DNA from: Halobacillus litoralis
Lineage (GTDB): Bacteria; Bacillota; Bacilli; Bacillales; Halobacillaceae
Direction of reading: 5' to 3'
Assembly (NCBI RefSeq): GCF_020171725.1
Contig: NZ_JAIVAJ010000001.1
Span: 434,001 to 498,000 of the forward strand
DNA length: 64,000 nt
Shown: one piece after another, positions 19,186 through 29,457 of the stretch
How positions within the stretch are numbered: position 1 is the stretch's first letter
How the letters are laid out: each line of letters starts with the position of its first letter
Program-made: the position numbers and the translations under genes
Notes under the pieces: model-generated
What the model was told of the DNA's origin: nothing
The model's input: the letters and a program-made list of their open reading frames with translations, nothing else
Database searches by the model: none

Positions 19186-21018
19186 CTATATCGCATCAAG
19201 CATTTGGAACTGGGCTTTGACAAGTTCATAGTACTCGCCTTTTTGATCCATCAGTTCATCATGAGATCCATTTTCAAGAATTTTTCCTTGTTCTAAAACG
19301 AAAATATTATCCGCTTCACGGATCGTCGATAATCGGTGGGCGATCATGATCGCTGTGCGTCCTTTTAACAATTTCCGAAGAGCCTGCTGGATCTTCACTT
19401 CTGTTTCTGTGTCGATACTCGCTGTCGCTTCATCCAAGATCAGAATCCGAGGATTCGCAAGAAGTGCACGGGCAAAGGATAGAAGCTGTCGTTCTCCTGC
19501 AGAGAGAATGCTTCCACGTTCCTCGACTTCTGTTTCATACCCATTGCTCAAGCGTTGAATGAAGTCATCTGCTCCTACGACTTTCGCTGCTTCCTTCACC
19601 TCTTCATCAGACGCTCCTGGCTGACCGAATCGGATATTCTCCATGATCGTCCCTGAGAAGATGAATGTATCCTGAAGGACGACACTGATCTGCTGGCGCA
19701 CACTATCTATCGTCGCGTCCCTCAAGTCGACGCCATCGATTCTAACGGCCCCTTTCGTCGGGTCATAGAACCGGCTGACGAGGTTTGCGATCGTCGACTT
19801 CCCAGAGCCTGTGTGACCAACAAGGGCTACCGTCTCTCCCTGCTTCATCTCCAAATTGATGTCATGAAGGGCGATTCTTTTTTCATCGTAGGCAAACTGG
19901 ACATGATCGAATTCGATGTGCCCCTTCATGTCCTTCAAGTTGACGGCATTGTCCTTCTCCTCGACATTCGGCTGTTCATCAAGGAATTCAAAGATTCTTT
20001 CCGATGCAGCCATGGCCATAAGAAGCTGATTGTACATCATACCCAGTCTAGAAATCGGTTCCCAGAACATGCCCAGGTAGAAGGAAAAGGTTACAAATGT
20101 TCCTACTAAGATATCATCTTGTATGATGAGATGAGCACCATATGCTACAAGAATTACCGTACCAACGGCATTGCTCATCTCAACAAACGGACGGAACATC
20201 GAGCTTTTCTTAACAGCTGTATCCCAAGATTTAAAGTTATCTGTATTGACACCATCAAAGTACTCAGTGTTCTCCTTTTCCTGCGTGAAAGACTGTGTGA
20301 TCCGCACACCCTGAATGCTCTCGTTCAAGTGAGAGTTCAGTTTTGACTGTTGGATCCGTACGTCCTGCCAGGACCTGCGGATATTACGGCGCAGTTTGGT
20401 CGAGATGTAGAACATAATCGGTAAAATGACTAATATCGCAAGTGCAAGCTTAGGGCTTATGACAAAGAGGATAATGACAATACCTGTGAGCATTACAACA
20501 TCCATAAGTAGGTTTACGATTCCGTTCGTGAATAGTTCTTGTAAAGAGTTGATGTCATTCATAATCCTGACGAGAATCGACCCGGCGGACCGGGTGTCAA
20601 AGAACCGGTGGGAGAGCCTTTGAACGTGCGAGAACAAATGCTGTCTCAAATCGTAGATGACGTTCTGCCCCAGTATGTTCACATACTTGATTCTGAGCGC
20701 ATTTCCGATATAACTGAGTAGGTACATGATTCCGATACCCACTACAAGTTGAACAAGGAATGGTACATCCTCATTCTCAATCGCGATATCAATGGCTACT
20801 TTACCTACTAAGATCGGCACGACGAGACGCACGATGGTCGATACAAGCATCGCAATGATGGCAATCGGTAAAAGGGTCTTCGCATACGGTTTAATATAGC
20901 GGAGCATACGCCACATCTGCGACCAGTTGAATGGCTTCTCTATCGCCTGATCCTGTGTATATTTGAATCGATTCAAATGCTTTGTCGTTTCTGGTTTATG
21001 TTTAGGTCTTTTAACCAA
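19186..21018 (-). CDS. ABC exporter half-transporter, catalytically complete subunit (YknV-like)
   Basis: The 610-aa protein has six membrane segments (ABC type 1 fold, about 45-330) fused to an ATPase domain with Walker A GHTGSGKST, Walker B ILILDEATAS with the catalytic Glu, and H-loop AHRLS. Its signature reads LSAGERQ instead of LSGGQ. Paired with the upstream 584-aa subunit it forms a heterodimeric exporter of the YknUV/YheIH/BmrCD kind, which in relatives exports drugs or lipids. Size order (584 then 610) resembles YknU/YknV best; the substrate is not predictable. It is separated from its partner by 18 bp. Confidence 0.88.
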   Translation of the reverse strand: MVKRPKHKPETTKHLNRFKYTQDQAIEKPFNWSQMWRMLRYIKPYAKTLLPIAIIAMLVSTIVRLVVPILVGKVAIDIAIENEDVPFLVQLVVGIGIMYLLSYIGNALRIKYVNILGQNVIYDLRQHLFSHVQRLSHRFFDTRSAGSILVRIMNDINSLQELFTNGIVNLLMDVVMLTGIVIILFVISPKLALAILVILPIMFYISTKLRRNIRRSWQDVRIQQSKLNSHLNESIQGVRITQSFTQEKENTEYFDGVNTDNFKSWDTAVKKSSMFRPFVEMSNAVGTVILVAYGAHLIIQDDILVGTFVTFSFYLGMFWEPISRLGMMYNQLLMAMAASERIFEFLDEQPNVEEKDNAVNLKDMKGHIEFDHVQFAYDEKRIALHDINLEMKQGETVALVGHTGSGKSTIANLVSRFYDPTKGAVRIDGVDLRDATIDSVRQQISVVLQDTFIFSGTIMENIRFGQPGASDEEVKEAAKVVGADDFIQRLSNGYETEVEERGSILSAGERQLLSFARALLANPRILILDEATASIDTETEVKIQQALRKLLKGRTAIMIAHRLSTIREADNIFVLEQGKILENGSHDELMDQKGEYYELVKAQFQMLDAI

Positions 21019-21036
21019 AGGGATCCCTCCTTTTCT

Positions 21037-22791
21037 TTAAAAATTGGCTGTGTTGAGGATTTTTTCTTTATCTTGATATTGAATATCATATATTCTCTGA
21101 TATGGGCCACCGTTGATTAAGAGATCATCGTGCACACCTCTCTCAACGACTTCCCCGTCTTCAAGAACGAGTATTTCATCCGCATGCTTCAAGGATGAGA
21201 TACGGTGGGCGATGATAAACGTCGTACGGCCTTCCATGACCTCCTGAAGCGCTTTCTGAATCTGGAATTCGGTCTCCATATCAACGGCTGATGTGGCATC
21301 ATCCAGTACGAGAATAGCAGGATCGATCAAGATCGCACGCGCAATCGCAATACGCTGCTTTTGTCCACCGGAAAGCCCCATTCCCCGCTCTCCGAGGAGG
21401 GTGTCGTACCCGTTCGGCATATCCATGATAAAGTCATGCGCCTGGGCTCTCTTAGCTGCCGCGATAACGTCATCAAGCGTTGCATCCGGATTCCCATAAC
21501 TGATATTCTCTTTGATTGTTGTGGAGAAAAGGAATGATTCCTGAAGGACAAAACCAATGTTCTTTCTTAAGGTTTTCAATCCATATTCCTGGACGGGCTT
21601 CTCATCGACCAGTACTTCCCCTTTTTCCGGCTCGTAGAAACGAGTAATGAGTTGAGTGATACTCGTTTTTCCGGATCCAGTCGCACCGATCAACCCGATT
21701 GTTTTTCCAGGCGGTGCATCGAATGAAATGTCCTTCAAGGCCGAATCATCGTCTTCTGTGTACGTCAGCGTGACATCCTTGAATGTAACGTGTCCCTTCA
21801 GACGATCCTGAATGATCGGGTTCGATTTCTCCTGTATGTCTTCTTCTGCTTCCAGAATTTCAAGTAACCGCTCCCCTGAAGCCTTCGACTGAGAGAATAA
21901 GTTAATGACGAAGCCAAAGTTCATCAGTGGTCCGAGAACAAGCCATACAAGTTGGAAGAAGGCAACGAGCTCTCCTAATTGCAGACCGTCATTAATTACT
22001 AAGTAACCTCCATAAGCAAGGAGTGCCACGACACTTACGTTCCCGATGAACTCCATTAAAGGAAAATATCTGGACCAGATGTTCGACGTGGTGATGAATT
22101 TCGTTCGGTAATCTTCACTCCGGTTCAGGAACCGGTCTACTTCGAAATCTTCACGTGAAAGAGATTTGACGGTATTCATCCCGCTAATGTTCTCCTGAAC
22201 ACGCGTATTCAATTTACCGAAAGACTTTCTGATCTTACGGAATGCCGGGTGTACTTTACGGTCAAATCGATAAACGACGACTGCCAGAAAAGGCATGGCT
22301 GCCATCGTAACCAGTGCGAGTGGGACAGAGTAGTAGAACATAACGCTCAGACTGATTACGATAAGTAGCGTTATGCGGATCAACTCTGAGAATCCCAGCG
22401 CAAGGAAAAAGCGGAACCCCTCCACATCCGCTGTTAAGCGGGACATCAAATCCCCTGTCTTCGCATTGTCGTAATAGCGAAACGGGAGTCGCTGGAGCTT
22501 CTTATATAATTCATCGCGAAGCGTGTACACGGCACTAATGCCGAAATATTCCCCTAAGTATTGATGGAAATATGTTGCAATTCCCTTAATCATCATTAAC
22601 CCAATAAAAGCAATGCAGATATACGGAATCAGGTTGTACTGTTCTCCACGTATGACATCGTCAATCGTAATTTGCAGTACGACTGGATAAGCGACCGATA
22701 TAACGGTAACGAACAATAAAGAGAATAACGACCAAAAGAAATATTTTCGATAAGGCCAATAAAACTGTTTCAATTTTTTAAATGTATCCAT
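21037..22791 (-). CDS. ABC exporter half-transporter, degenerate-site subunit (YknU-like)
   Basis: The 584-aa partner of the downstream ABC protein, with six membrane segments and an ATPase domain: Walker A GATGSGKTS, canonical signature LSGGQKQR, and Walker B ILVLDDATSAVD in which the catalytic Glu is replaced by Asp. With the non-canonical signature of the other subunit this yields one consensus and one degenerate ATP site, the hallmark of asymmetric heterodimeric exporters. The ATG follows AAAAGGAGGG. First gene of the pair. Confidence 0.88.
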   Translation of the reverse strand: MDTFKKLKQFYWPYRKYFFWSLFSLLFVTVISVAYPVVLQITIDDVIRGEQYNLIPYICIAFIGLMMIKGIATYFHQYLGEYFGISAVYTLRDELYKKLQRLPFRYYDNAKTGDLMSRLTADVEGFRFFLALGFSELIRITLLIVISLSVMFYYSVPLALVTMAAMPFLAVVVYRFDRKVHPAFRKIRKSFGKLNTRVQENISGMNTVKSLSREDFEVDRFLNRSEDYRTKFITTSNIWSRYFPLMEFIGNVSVVALLAYGGYLVINDGLQLGELVAFFQLVWLVLGPLMNFGFVINLFSQSKASGERLLEILEAEEDIQEKSNPIIQDRLKGHVTFKDVTLTYTEDDDSALKDISFDAPPGKTIGLIGATGSGKTSITQLITRFYEPEKGEVLVDEKPVQEYGLKTLRKNIGFVLQESFLFSTTIKENISYGNPDATLDDVIAAAKRAQAHDFIMDMPNGYDTLLGERGMGLSGGQKQRIAIARAILIDPAILVLDDATSAVDMETEFQIQKALQEVMEGRTTFIIAHRISSLKHADEILVLEDGEVVERGVHDDLLINGGPYQRIYDIQYQDKEKILNTANF

Positions 22792-23170
22792 GTGTATTTC
22801 CCTCCTTTTAATCTTTTTTTACGTAATTACTAATATATCGGGTATCGAAATAAATATCCACCTTTTTGAACCAATTTTTCAAAAATTCACGACACTTCAT
22901 GCTTTAGTCGGAATGACCTCATCCTTTAGACTGAAACCTTCATATTTAATGTGGTTATGTTTTTCTTTCCCCAAATCATTAAATCTACTCTTTCAAACAA
23001 GACAAAATGGCTGTCAGGCCCTCAACTCTCCGTTTGAAAAGATACGATAACGGGTAACAATGTTTCTGTCATTCGACATTTTTATGCGTTTTGTTGAAAA
23101 ATATTTGAAACGACTATGTACTTTTCGCTATTCTATATAAGAGTACTTATTTGTCGAAAGGAGTTCGTTT
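22792..23170. other. Divergent intergenic region, ABC exporter / MscS
   Basis: About 380 bp with no convincing gene. It holds the promoter candidate for the MscS gene (23105-23134). No recognised riboswitch or operator. Confidence 0.55.
23105..23134 (+). promoter_or_regulatory. Candidate SigA promoter of the mechanosensitive channel gene
   Basis: TTGAAA (23105-23110) and TATTCT (23129-23134) are 18 bp apart, about 36 bp before the start codon. Confidence 0.5.
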
Positions 23171-24016
23171 ATGAATTTGTTTGAAGAAGGATTTAAATTT
23201 AACCCGAGTGTACTCGTCGAGTGGCTAATTACAGGTGGAGTTGAGATTCTCCTGTTAATTATAGGCTTTGCGATTGTTAAACCGCTCGGTACAAAAGCCA
23301 TTGAAAAGTCCATACAGAAGATGAGCGAGCAGCGTAAGCTGACCGAAAGCCGTAGTAAGACCATTGAGAAACTGGCTGTGAATATTTTCTCTTATGCTCT
23401 TATCTTTATTTTCATCGTGATGATTCTTGGGGCACTCAATATCAATATCGCTCCTCTGATCGCTGGAGCCGGTATTGTTGGTCTCGCGATTGGGTTCGGT
23501 GCACAAGGCATCGTATCCGACATCGTAACAGGCTTCTTTCTATTACTTGAGCGTCAAATTGAAGTGGGGGATTACGTAACAGCTGGCGGCTACGATGGTG
23601 TCGTAGAAGAAGTCGGCATTCGTACCACTCAGATCCGCAGTTTCGATGGTACGCTGAACTTTGTCCCTAACCGTAATATTGTCGGAGTGGCGAACCATTC
23701 CCGCGGAAACATGCGCGCACTTGTCGATATCGGTATCGGTTATGACGAGAACATCGATGAAGCCATTTCCGTCCTGCAGAAAGTAGCCGACCGCTTCCAA
23801 GAGGACGAGCGTTTCAAAGATGGTCCGAATGTGCTTGGCGTACAAAGCCTTGGATCTTCTGATGTCGTGATCCGTGTACTTGGTAAAACAGAAAACATGG
23901 AGCAATGGGGCGTCGAGCGTGACTTGAGAAAAGCAATGAAAGAAGCGCTGGATGAAGCAAACATTGAAATTCCTTATCCTCACCAAGTGTATGTAACGAA
24001 AAACGAAAGTGAATAA
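23171..24016 (+). CDS. ykuT: Small-conductance mechanosensitive channel, MscS family (YkuT-like)
   Basis: MscS channels open under membrane tension and release solutes on hypo-osmotic shock. The 281-aa protein has three membrane segments, the pore-lining TM3 with AGIVGLAIGFGAQG and IVSDIVTGF, followed by the beta domain (about 125-180) and a C-terminal alpha-beta domain. Size and neighbourhood (dapL/dapH nearby) match YkuT of B. subtilis. AAAGGAG sits 9 bp before the ATG. The gene is monocistronic with its own terminator. For a halophile this is a likely safety valve on dilution. Confidence 0.9.
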   Translation: MNLFEEGFKFNPSVLVEWLITGGVEILLLIIGFAIVKPLGTKAIEKSIQKMSEQRKLTESRSKTIEKLAVNIFSYALIFIFIVMILGALNINIAPLIAGAGIVGLAIGFGAQGIVSDIVTGFFLLLERQIEVGDYVTAGGYDGVVEEVGIRTTQIRSFDGTLNFVPNRNIVGVANHSRGNMRALVDIGIGYDENIDEAISVLQKVADRFQEDERFKDGPNVLGVQSLGSSDVVIRVLGKTENMEQWGVERDLRKAMKEALDEANIEIPYPHQVYVTKNESE

Positions 24017-24052
24017 TTAAAAAGTCCAGGGGCTTCCCCTGGACTTTTTCTA
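24016..24052. terminator. Bidirectional terminator between MscS and CNNM genes
   Basis: AAAAAGTCCAGGGG and its exact complement flank a CTT loop, with T-runs on both strands. Confidence 0.92.
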
Positions 24053-24055
24053 ATA

Positions 24056-25339
24056 TTATGTTGCCTCATCCCAAACCTCCACTTTTCTGATCTGATGGTC
24101 ATCCATATCGACCACCTTTAAGTGAAGCCTCCCGCCTTGCAGGACCGTTCCCTCTTCCACATCATAATCCTGGGTGTAGATCCAGCCAGAGATCGTATCA
24201 ATCTCCTCGTGCTTCAAGTCCACACTGAAGTAGTCATTCACATCCTGCACAGAGGTCTTTCCATCTAAGAGAAAGTGACCATTCTTCAAACGACGGATCT
24301 CTTTTTCTTCTTCCTGATCAAATTCGTCCCGGATCTCCCCTACAATTTCCTCTAAAATATCTTCAATCGTGACAATCCCCGACGTGCCCCCATACTCATC
24401 GACAAGCACTGCCATATGAGAATGGTCCTTCTTCATTTTAACGAGGAGGTCGCGGATTGGGACATTTTCAAATACCTTCATAATCGGTCGAACAAATGAA
24501 TGAAGGCCTTCTTGACCTTCTGCGAAGACGAGCTCTTTCATATGTATCAGACCGATGATTTGATCTTTCTCTCCTTCCATAACGGGATATCTCGTGTATC
24601 GCTTATTTCTCATCACACGGATATTAGCCGTCATCGAATCTTCAATATCCAGAACGACCATGTCCGTCCTTGGAATCATAATCTCTTTTGCTGTCCGGTT
24701 ATCAAACTCAAAAATACGGTCGACGTACGTGTACTCGGACCTGTTGATTTCCCCTCGATGGTAGCTCTGACTCAGGATGTGCCGGAGTTCGTCCTCTGAA
24801 TGGGCCTCATCAGACTCTCTTGCCGTCTGAAAACCAAACAGGCGGACGAATAAATTGGCAGAACCGTTCAAAAGCCAGATCAAAGGATACATAAGCTTAC
24901 TATATAAAATAAGAGGCCGCGCGAGAAGACGCGTAATCCGTTCTGCTTTCTGGATCGCAATCGTCTTCGGAGCAAGCTCACCTAAAACAACATGTAAAAA
25001 TGTGATAACGAAGAAAGCGATGGCAAAGGACAGTGTGGAGGTGATGGCTCCAGGAAGTTCAAACCTCTCAAACAGTGGGTGCAGAAGAACTTCCAATGTC
25101 GGCTCCCCCAGCCAACCTAAACCAAGCGCTGTAATTGTGATCCCTAGTTGGCAGGCAGACAAATAGTAATCGAGGTTATTCAACAGCTTTAACGACCGCT
25201 CAGCCTTTAGGTCCCCTTCGGCCGCTCTTGCTTCCATTCTCGTCTTCCGAACTTTTACAATCGCAAATTCACTCGCTACGAAAAAGGCGGTCAATAAGAT
25301 CAAGATCGCCACAGCCGTAAGTTTAATGGCAGATTCCAT
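24056..25339 (-). CDS. CNNM/CorC-family membrane protein with CBS pair (YhdP/YugS type)
   Basis: The 427-aa protein has an N-terminal DUF21 (CNNM) membrane domain (about 1-185, three or four segments, with the conserved ELAPKTIAIQ), two CBS domains (about 205-330; PRTDMVVLD, YPVMEG, VLVDEYGGTSGIVTIED) and a C-terminal CorC_HlyC domain (about 345-425). The family is linked to Mg2+ efflux or homeostasis and was earlier called hemolysin C. CBS pairs bind adenine nucleotides or Mg-ATP. The gene stands alone. Which paralogue it matches in B. subtilis cannot be decided by eye. Confidence 0.87.
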   Translation of the reverse strand: MESAIKLTAVAILILLTAFFVASEFAIVKVRKTRMEARAAEGDLKAERSLKLLNNLDYYLSACQLGITITALGLGWLGEPTLEVLLHPLFERFELPGAITSTLSFAIAFFVITFLHVVLGELAPKTIAIQKAERITRLLARPLILYSKLMYPLIWLLNGSANLFVRLFGFQTARESDEAHSEDELRHILSQSYHRGEINRSEYTYVDRIFEFDNRTAKEIMIPRTDMVVLDIEDSMTANIRVMRNKRYTRYPVMEGEKDQIIGLIHMKELVFAEGQEGLHSFVRPIMKVFENVPIRDLLVKMKKDHSHMAVLVDEYGGTSGIVTIEDILEEIVGEIRDEFDQEEEKEIRRLKNGHFLLDGKTSVQDVNDYFSVDLKHEEIDTISGWIYTQDYDVEEGTVLQGGRLHLKVVDMDDHQIRKVEVWDEAT

Positions 25340-25432
25340 ACTGTTGTGCCCCCGTTTCTATTTCACGCTCATTGGCAGTCTAGGGATTTTCAAAGCATCA
25401 ACGCTTAGTGTGGCTGTTTTCGCCTCACATAT

Positions 25433-26551
25433 TCAAATGAGATTCCGAGCAACTGATTCAACGACTCGGACACCGACTTCCAAGGCATCCTCGTTCGGAT
25501 TCAGCTTGGATTGGTGAAGACCAGCTTCAGAATCAACTCCGAGCCAGAACATAAAGCCCGGAATTTCTTTCAGCATATATCCAAAGTCTTCTCCCGTCAT
25601 GGCCATAGGGGCTTCTACATACGTATAATCCGATTCTTCCATCAATGAACGAAAGGCGCGCACTAAGTTTTCATCATTCGTGACTTCATAGTAATTGGAC
25701 CCGTAATCGATCGTTATCTGACAATCATTCGAGATTTCACACCCCGCTGCAAGCTTCTCAATCTCCCTTTTCACATTCTCCATCGATTCTGGTGAGAGCG
25801 TACGGATTGTACCTTCGATGCGTGCACGCTGCGCGATAATATTTTGCACCGTTCCGCTTTCCATCTTTCCGACCGATATGACGGCGCTGTCTAACGGATC
25901 GATTCTTCGAGCAACAATCTGCTGAAGTTGAACGATAAATGAACTTGCCGCCACGACCATATCCTTCGTTTGATGCGGATAAGCAGCATGCCCCCCCACA
26001 CCTTTCAGATCAATAAACAATTCACTCGTGTTGGCAAAAAGGATTCCTGGCTTTGTCGCTACTGTTCCTACAGGGTTTTCTGGCGAAACGTGAAGTGCAT
26101 AGATGGCATCGGGCCAGAAAGCTTTCATTTCTTCCGATTGAAGCATAGGTTCAGCACCCCCAGGACCTTCTTCTGCCGGTTGGAAAATGAATACAACATG
26201 GTGCTCAGCCGGGGATTCGGCAAGTCGAGTCAATGCGCCAAGCGCAATCGTCATATGAAAATCGTGACCACAAGCGTGCATGTTCCCCTTATGTTCTGAA
26301 GAAAACGGCAGATCCGTCTCCTCATCTAGTGGAAGTCCATCAATATCTGCTCGGTACCCTATCGTTTTGGTACCGGACTTTCCTCTAATATGAACAAGTA
26401 CGCCTGTTCTCCACGTTTTAATAGTCAGATGCTCCTGCGGAAGCTGTTCAATATATTGAAGCAGGTAGCGTTGGGTTTTAAATTCTTTAAATCCTAATTC
26501 CGGAATGCGATGAAGATCTCGGCGAACTTTTATCAAGCTTTCTTTATTCAT
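25433..26551 (-). CDS. dapL: N-acetyldiaminopimelate deacetylase
   Basis: Last deacetylation step of the acetyl branch of meso-DAP/lysine synthesis: removes acetate from N-acetyl-LL-diaminopimelate. The 372-aa protein is an M20-family amidohydrolase with metal motif [11 protein letters not shown] (Cys94, His96), PAEEGPGGA with the catalytic glutamates, and a dimerisation domain in the middle. It matches YkuR (374 aa). ATG 26551 is chosen because GAGAGAGGTC precedes it; 19 codons of in-frame extension lack a site. It follows dapH but a palindrome lies between them. Confidence 0.93.
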   Translation of the reverse strand: MNKESLIKVRRDLHRIPELGFKEFKTQRYLLQYIEQLPQEHLTIKTWRTGVLVHIRGKSGTKTIGYRADIDGLPLDEETDLPFSSEHKGNMHACGHDFHMTIALGALTRLAESPAEHHVVFIFQPAEEGPGGAEPMLQSEEMKAFWPDAIYALHVSPENPVGTVATKPGILFANTSELFIDLKGVGGHAAYPHQTKDMVVAASSFIVQLQQIVARRIDPLDSAVISVGKMESGTVQNIIAQRARIEGTIRTLSPESMENVKREIEKLAAGCEISNDCQITIDYGSNYYEVTNDENLVRAFRSLMEESDYTYVEAPMAMTGEDFGYMLKEIPGFMFWLGVDSEAGLHQSKLNPNEDALEVGVRVVESVARNLI

Positions 26552-26628
26552 GATGATGACCTCTCTCTCTAAATGAACAATTGTGAATGCTAACCGTAAA
26601 ACGTGCATGTTTCAAATGATTACAGGAA

Positions 26629-26654
26629 AGGCCTTGCTGATCAGCAAGGCCCTT
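26629..26654 (-). terminator. Palindromic hairpin between dapH and dapL (weak terminator or processing site)
   Basis: A perfect 22-bp palindrome GGCCTTGCTGA/TCAGCAAGGCC at 26630-26651 is followed on the minus strand only by TTTCCTG, so it probably attenuates rather than ends transcription into dapL. Confidence 0.55.
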
Positions 26655-26660
26655 CTACTA

Positions 26661-27380
26661 TTAGTTATCCAGCTTACGTAGTTCCTGTTTTATTTCTGTC
26701 TTGGATTTCGTTTGGTCATCGATTTCCTTAATGACCTTGGCCGGTGTTCCTGCGACGAGAGTATTGGGTGGTACATCTTCTGTTACAATCGCCCCTGCGG
26801 CTACAACCGCTCCTTCACCTACTGTTACGCCTTCAAGGACAACAGCATTCGCTCCGATTACGACACCGTCTTCTACAACAACCGGTTTCGCTGAAGGGGG
26901 TTCAATTACTCCTGCTAGAACGGCACCTGCACCAATGTGACAGTTCTTACCGACTGTCGCGCGTCCACCGAGTACAACGTTCATATCGATCATCGTGCCT
27001 TCTCCTACAACAGAACCAATGTTGATCATAGCACCAAGCATGATTACGGCCCCGTCACCGATCTCTACTTGATCCCGAATGACAGCACCTGGCTCGATGC
27101 GTGCGTTCACCTGTTTCAAATCAAGAAGTGGGATTGCAGAGTTACGTCGGTCGTTTTCAATAACATAATCTTCAATCTGATCTTGATACTTATTCAGAAG
27201 CGGTTCAATCACTTTCCACTCACCAAACAGCACGCCTGATTGCCCCGTTACGAAGTCCTGTACCCCTTCGCCGAATTCCAAGTTCTCTAAATTCGCACCT
27301 TTCACATAAACCTTAACCGGTGTAGACTTCTCACTATTTGAAATAAAAGAAATAATTTCATTTGCATCCATTTGTTTCAT
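26661..27380 (-). CDS. dapH: Tetrahydrodipicolinate N-acetyltransferase
   Basis: Acetylates tetrahydrodipicolinate with acetyl-CoA, the entry to the acetyl branch of meso-DAP synthesis. The 239-aa protein starts [16 protein letters not shown] as in YkuQ, has an N-terminal helical domain (about 1-85), and a left-handed beta-helix of hexapeptide repeats (about 90-210; for example [20 protein letters not shown]) with catalytic-site residues of DapD/DapH. AGGAGG lies before the ATG. No lysine riboswitch is visible in the 60-bp leader. Confidence 0.95.
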   Translation of the reverse strand: MKQMDANEIISFISNSEKSTPVKVYVKGANLENLEFGEGVQDFVTGQSGVLFGEWKVIEPLLNKYQDQIEDYVIENDRRNSAIPLLDLKQVNARIEPGAVIRDQVEIGDGAVIMLGAMINIGSVVGEGTMIDMNVVLGGRATVGKNCHIGAGAVLAGVIEPPSAKPVVVEDGVVIGANAVVLEGVTVGEGAVVAAGAIVTEDVPPNTLVAGTPAKVIKEIDDQTKSKTEIKQELRKLDN

Positions 27381-27443
27381 TATTAATTCCTCCTTTATGT
27401 ATCATCTTTCACTCTTTACTTTATCAAAGGATTTCAGGTAATA

Positions 27444-28919
27444 TCAATCTTCTTTTTTCGGAAGTTGCAAAATAAACAGAAAACTAGCGACAGCTAATAC
27501 AATTAATCCCAGGTATACGTTGTGAAGCCCCGAACTCAACCCTTCCTGCAGGGCCACTTTGGCTTGATTTCCCAACTCTGAACGACCGGCTTCTGTTAAT
27601 AGCTGATTAGTCGAATTCACATCGTATTCACCGGATAGCCCTTCCTGTTCAAGATAAGATGCAACACGGTTATTGAGAAGTCCACCTAAGAGTGCCGCGC
27701 CCAGTGCACTACCGATTGACCTCATAAACATATTCGAAGCTGTTGCAATTCCTCTGGACTGCCATTCCACAGCATTTTGAATGGAAACAATGAACGAGGT
27801 TGATGTCAGTCCCATGCCGACACCGATCAACAAAGAGCCTGATGCCGCGAACCAGGGACCTTTTTCTGAGGAAAGCAGCGAGAAAAGCACGGCCCCTGCA
27901 ATTAAGGAAGTGCCGCCAAGCATGGATGTCGGGCGGTATCCTATCTTTAAGATGAGCCTCCCCGCCATTGTAGAAGCGATTGGCCAGCCGATCGACATCG
28001 TTGTCAACGTAAACCCCGCTACGGTTGCAGACCTCTCCATCACCCCTTGAACAAACGCAGGCAGATAACTGGATACACCAATCAGAATCATTCCAGTAAT
28101 AAACGAGGTGATGTTAGCAAAACGAATGGAGCGAATCGACCATAAGTCTAATGGAAGCATCGGGTCCTTCATTGATTTTTCATGCTTAATGAACGCCATC
28201 AGGCTTCCAAGAGAGAGAATGACTAATCCGATAAACCCAACAGACATCAACGGAATACGGTTTCCACCTTCCACAAGCAGGACGATCAAGGAGCTGATGG
28301 CAAGGATCACCCAGACAGATCCTATAACATCAACAGACCTCTTCTCCATAGAAGATTCTTCCTTAAAAAAGATCATAATGCCTGCTAGAGCCAACAGACC
28401 GAGTGGCACATTCATCCAAAACACATAGGGCCAGCTTAGGACATCGACAAAAAAACCACCCAGAAGTGGTCCGGTAACGGCAGAAATCCCCCAAACGCTG
28501 GACAGATAACCTTGGATTTTCGCCCGTTCTTCTTTTGTATAAATGTCCCCGACGATAGTAGTAGCAATCGGCATCAGCGCGCCAGCGCCAACTCCCTGCA
28601 CAAGCCGTGCAGCGACTAATACCTCCATGCTTGGAGCAAGTGCTGAGAGAATAGCCCCGATCAGGAAAAAACTAATCCCCGTCAAAAAAATAGGCTTTCT
28701 GCCAAAGATATCAGCGAGTCTTCCAAATAGAAGAACAGTGGCAGCGTTGGTTAATAAGTATGCTGAAAAGACCCAACTGTAAAGCCGGAACCCTCCTAGG
28801 TCCGCTACAATAGACGGCATAGCTGTGGATACGATTGTCGCTTCTATAGCTGCTAAAAACATAGCCAGCATAACCGAAGCTAAAATGAGAGGGCGGTTTT
28901 TTATATGTACATGTTCCAT
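27444..28919 (-). CDS. MFS multidrug efflux transporter, DHA2 (14-segment) family
   Basis: The 491-aa protein has 14 predicted membrane segments, motif A FGRLADIFGRK between segments 2 and 3, motif B-like LVAARLVQGVGAGALMP, and motif C-like AVTGPLLGGFF, which together define drug:H+ antiporters of the EmrB/QacA group. Substrates cannot be inferred. It is transcribed alone; no adjacent TetR or MarR regulator is present. Confidence 0.9.
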   Translation of the reverse strand: MEHVHIKNRPLILASVMLAMFLAAIEATIVSTAMPSIVADLGGFRLYSWVFSAYLLTNAATVLLFGRLADIFGRKPIFLTGISFFLIGAILSALAPSMEVLVAARLVQGVGAGALMPIATTIVGDIYTKEERAKIQGYLSSVWGISAVTGPLLGGFFVDVLSWPYVFWMNVPLGLLALAGIMIFFKEESSMEKRSVDVIGSVWVILAISSLIVLLVEGGNRIPLMSVGFIGLVILSLGSLMAFIKHEKSMKDPMLPLDLWSIRSIRFANITSFITGMILIGVSSYLPAFVQGVMERSATVAGFTLTTMSIGWPIASTMAGRLILKIGYRPTSMLGGTSLIAGAVLFSLLSSEKGPWFAASGSLLIGVGMGLTSTSFIVSIQNAVEWQSRGIATASNMFMRSIGSALGAALLGGLLNNRVASYLEQEGLSGEYDVNSTNQLLTEAGRSELGNQAKVALQEGLSSGLHNVYLGLIVLAVASFLFILQLPKKED

Positions 28920-28945
28920 CTCTCCACCCTTTCTTATATTTTTTT

Positions 28946-28981
28946 ACAAAAATAGATGACACCCTAAGATGCCATCTATTT
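28946..28981 (-). terminator. Terminator of darB
   Basis: On the minus strand ATAGATGGCATC, TTAG and GGTGTCATCTAT are followed by TTTTGT. The stem has one mismatch. Confidence 0.75.
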
Positions 28982-29004
28982 TATCATAATGATCGATTTT
29001 ATTT

Positions 29005-29457
29005 TCATTCGTAGTGTTTGAGAATTTCATGATAATGCTTACTGTATTGTTTTAGAACGCTTCGTCTCGTTACAATGCCATCGAATTCCCCGGCCTCGTT
29101 CGTTACACATACAAAAGGATAGTCAATCAGCTTGTGTAAAGCATCAATCATATGATCCTCCGGACTCAAGCAGGGTACTTCCGCATCCATGATCTCATGA
29201 ACTTGTATTTCTCCCAGCCTGTTCAGTTCAAATTCTTCAATTCCCAATGTTTCTTCCAAAATCTTCGTCTTGCTGATCACACCTTGAAACGTGTAGGTGG
29301 GATCCAGCACCGGAACAGCCGAATAACCTGACTTGACCAGAACAAGCAAAGCGTGCTCGAGAGGATTTCCGATTTGAACGTGAGCCACTTTTTCGGATGG
29401 GATCATCAAATCTTTAATCTTAGGCCACTCCAATTTACTTTGTTCCAAACTTACCAT
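29005..29457 (-). CDS. darB: c-di-AMP-binding CBS protein DarB (YkuL)
   Basis: A 150-aa protein of two CBS domains. The segment KVAHVQIGNPLEHALLVLV and AVPVLDP are nearly those of B. subtilis DarB, which in its free form stimulates the (p)ppGpp synthetase Rel and pyruvate carboxylase and is switched off by c-di-AMP when K+ is high. The ATG at 29457 is chosen because AAAGGAG ends 11 bp upstream; a GTG four codons earlier overlaps that site. Position next to the dap/fadH/ykuE block equals ykuL in B. subtilis. Confidence 0.92.
   Translation of the reverse strand: MVSLEQSKLEWPKIKDLMIPSEKVAHVQIGNPLEHALLVLVKSGYSAVPVLDPTYTFQGVISKTKILEETLGIEEFELNRLGEIQVHEIMDAEVPCLSPEDHMIDALHKLIDYPFVCVTNEAGEFDGIVTRRSVLKQYSKHYHEILKHYE

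Noticed and set aside
19186..22791. CydCD assembly transporter next to cydAB
   Set aside because: A terminator separates the units, and subunit sizes and motifs fit a YknUV-type exporter.
27381..27443. Lysine riboswitch before dapH
   Set aside because: The leader is only about 60 bp and lacks the L-box elements.
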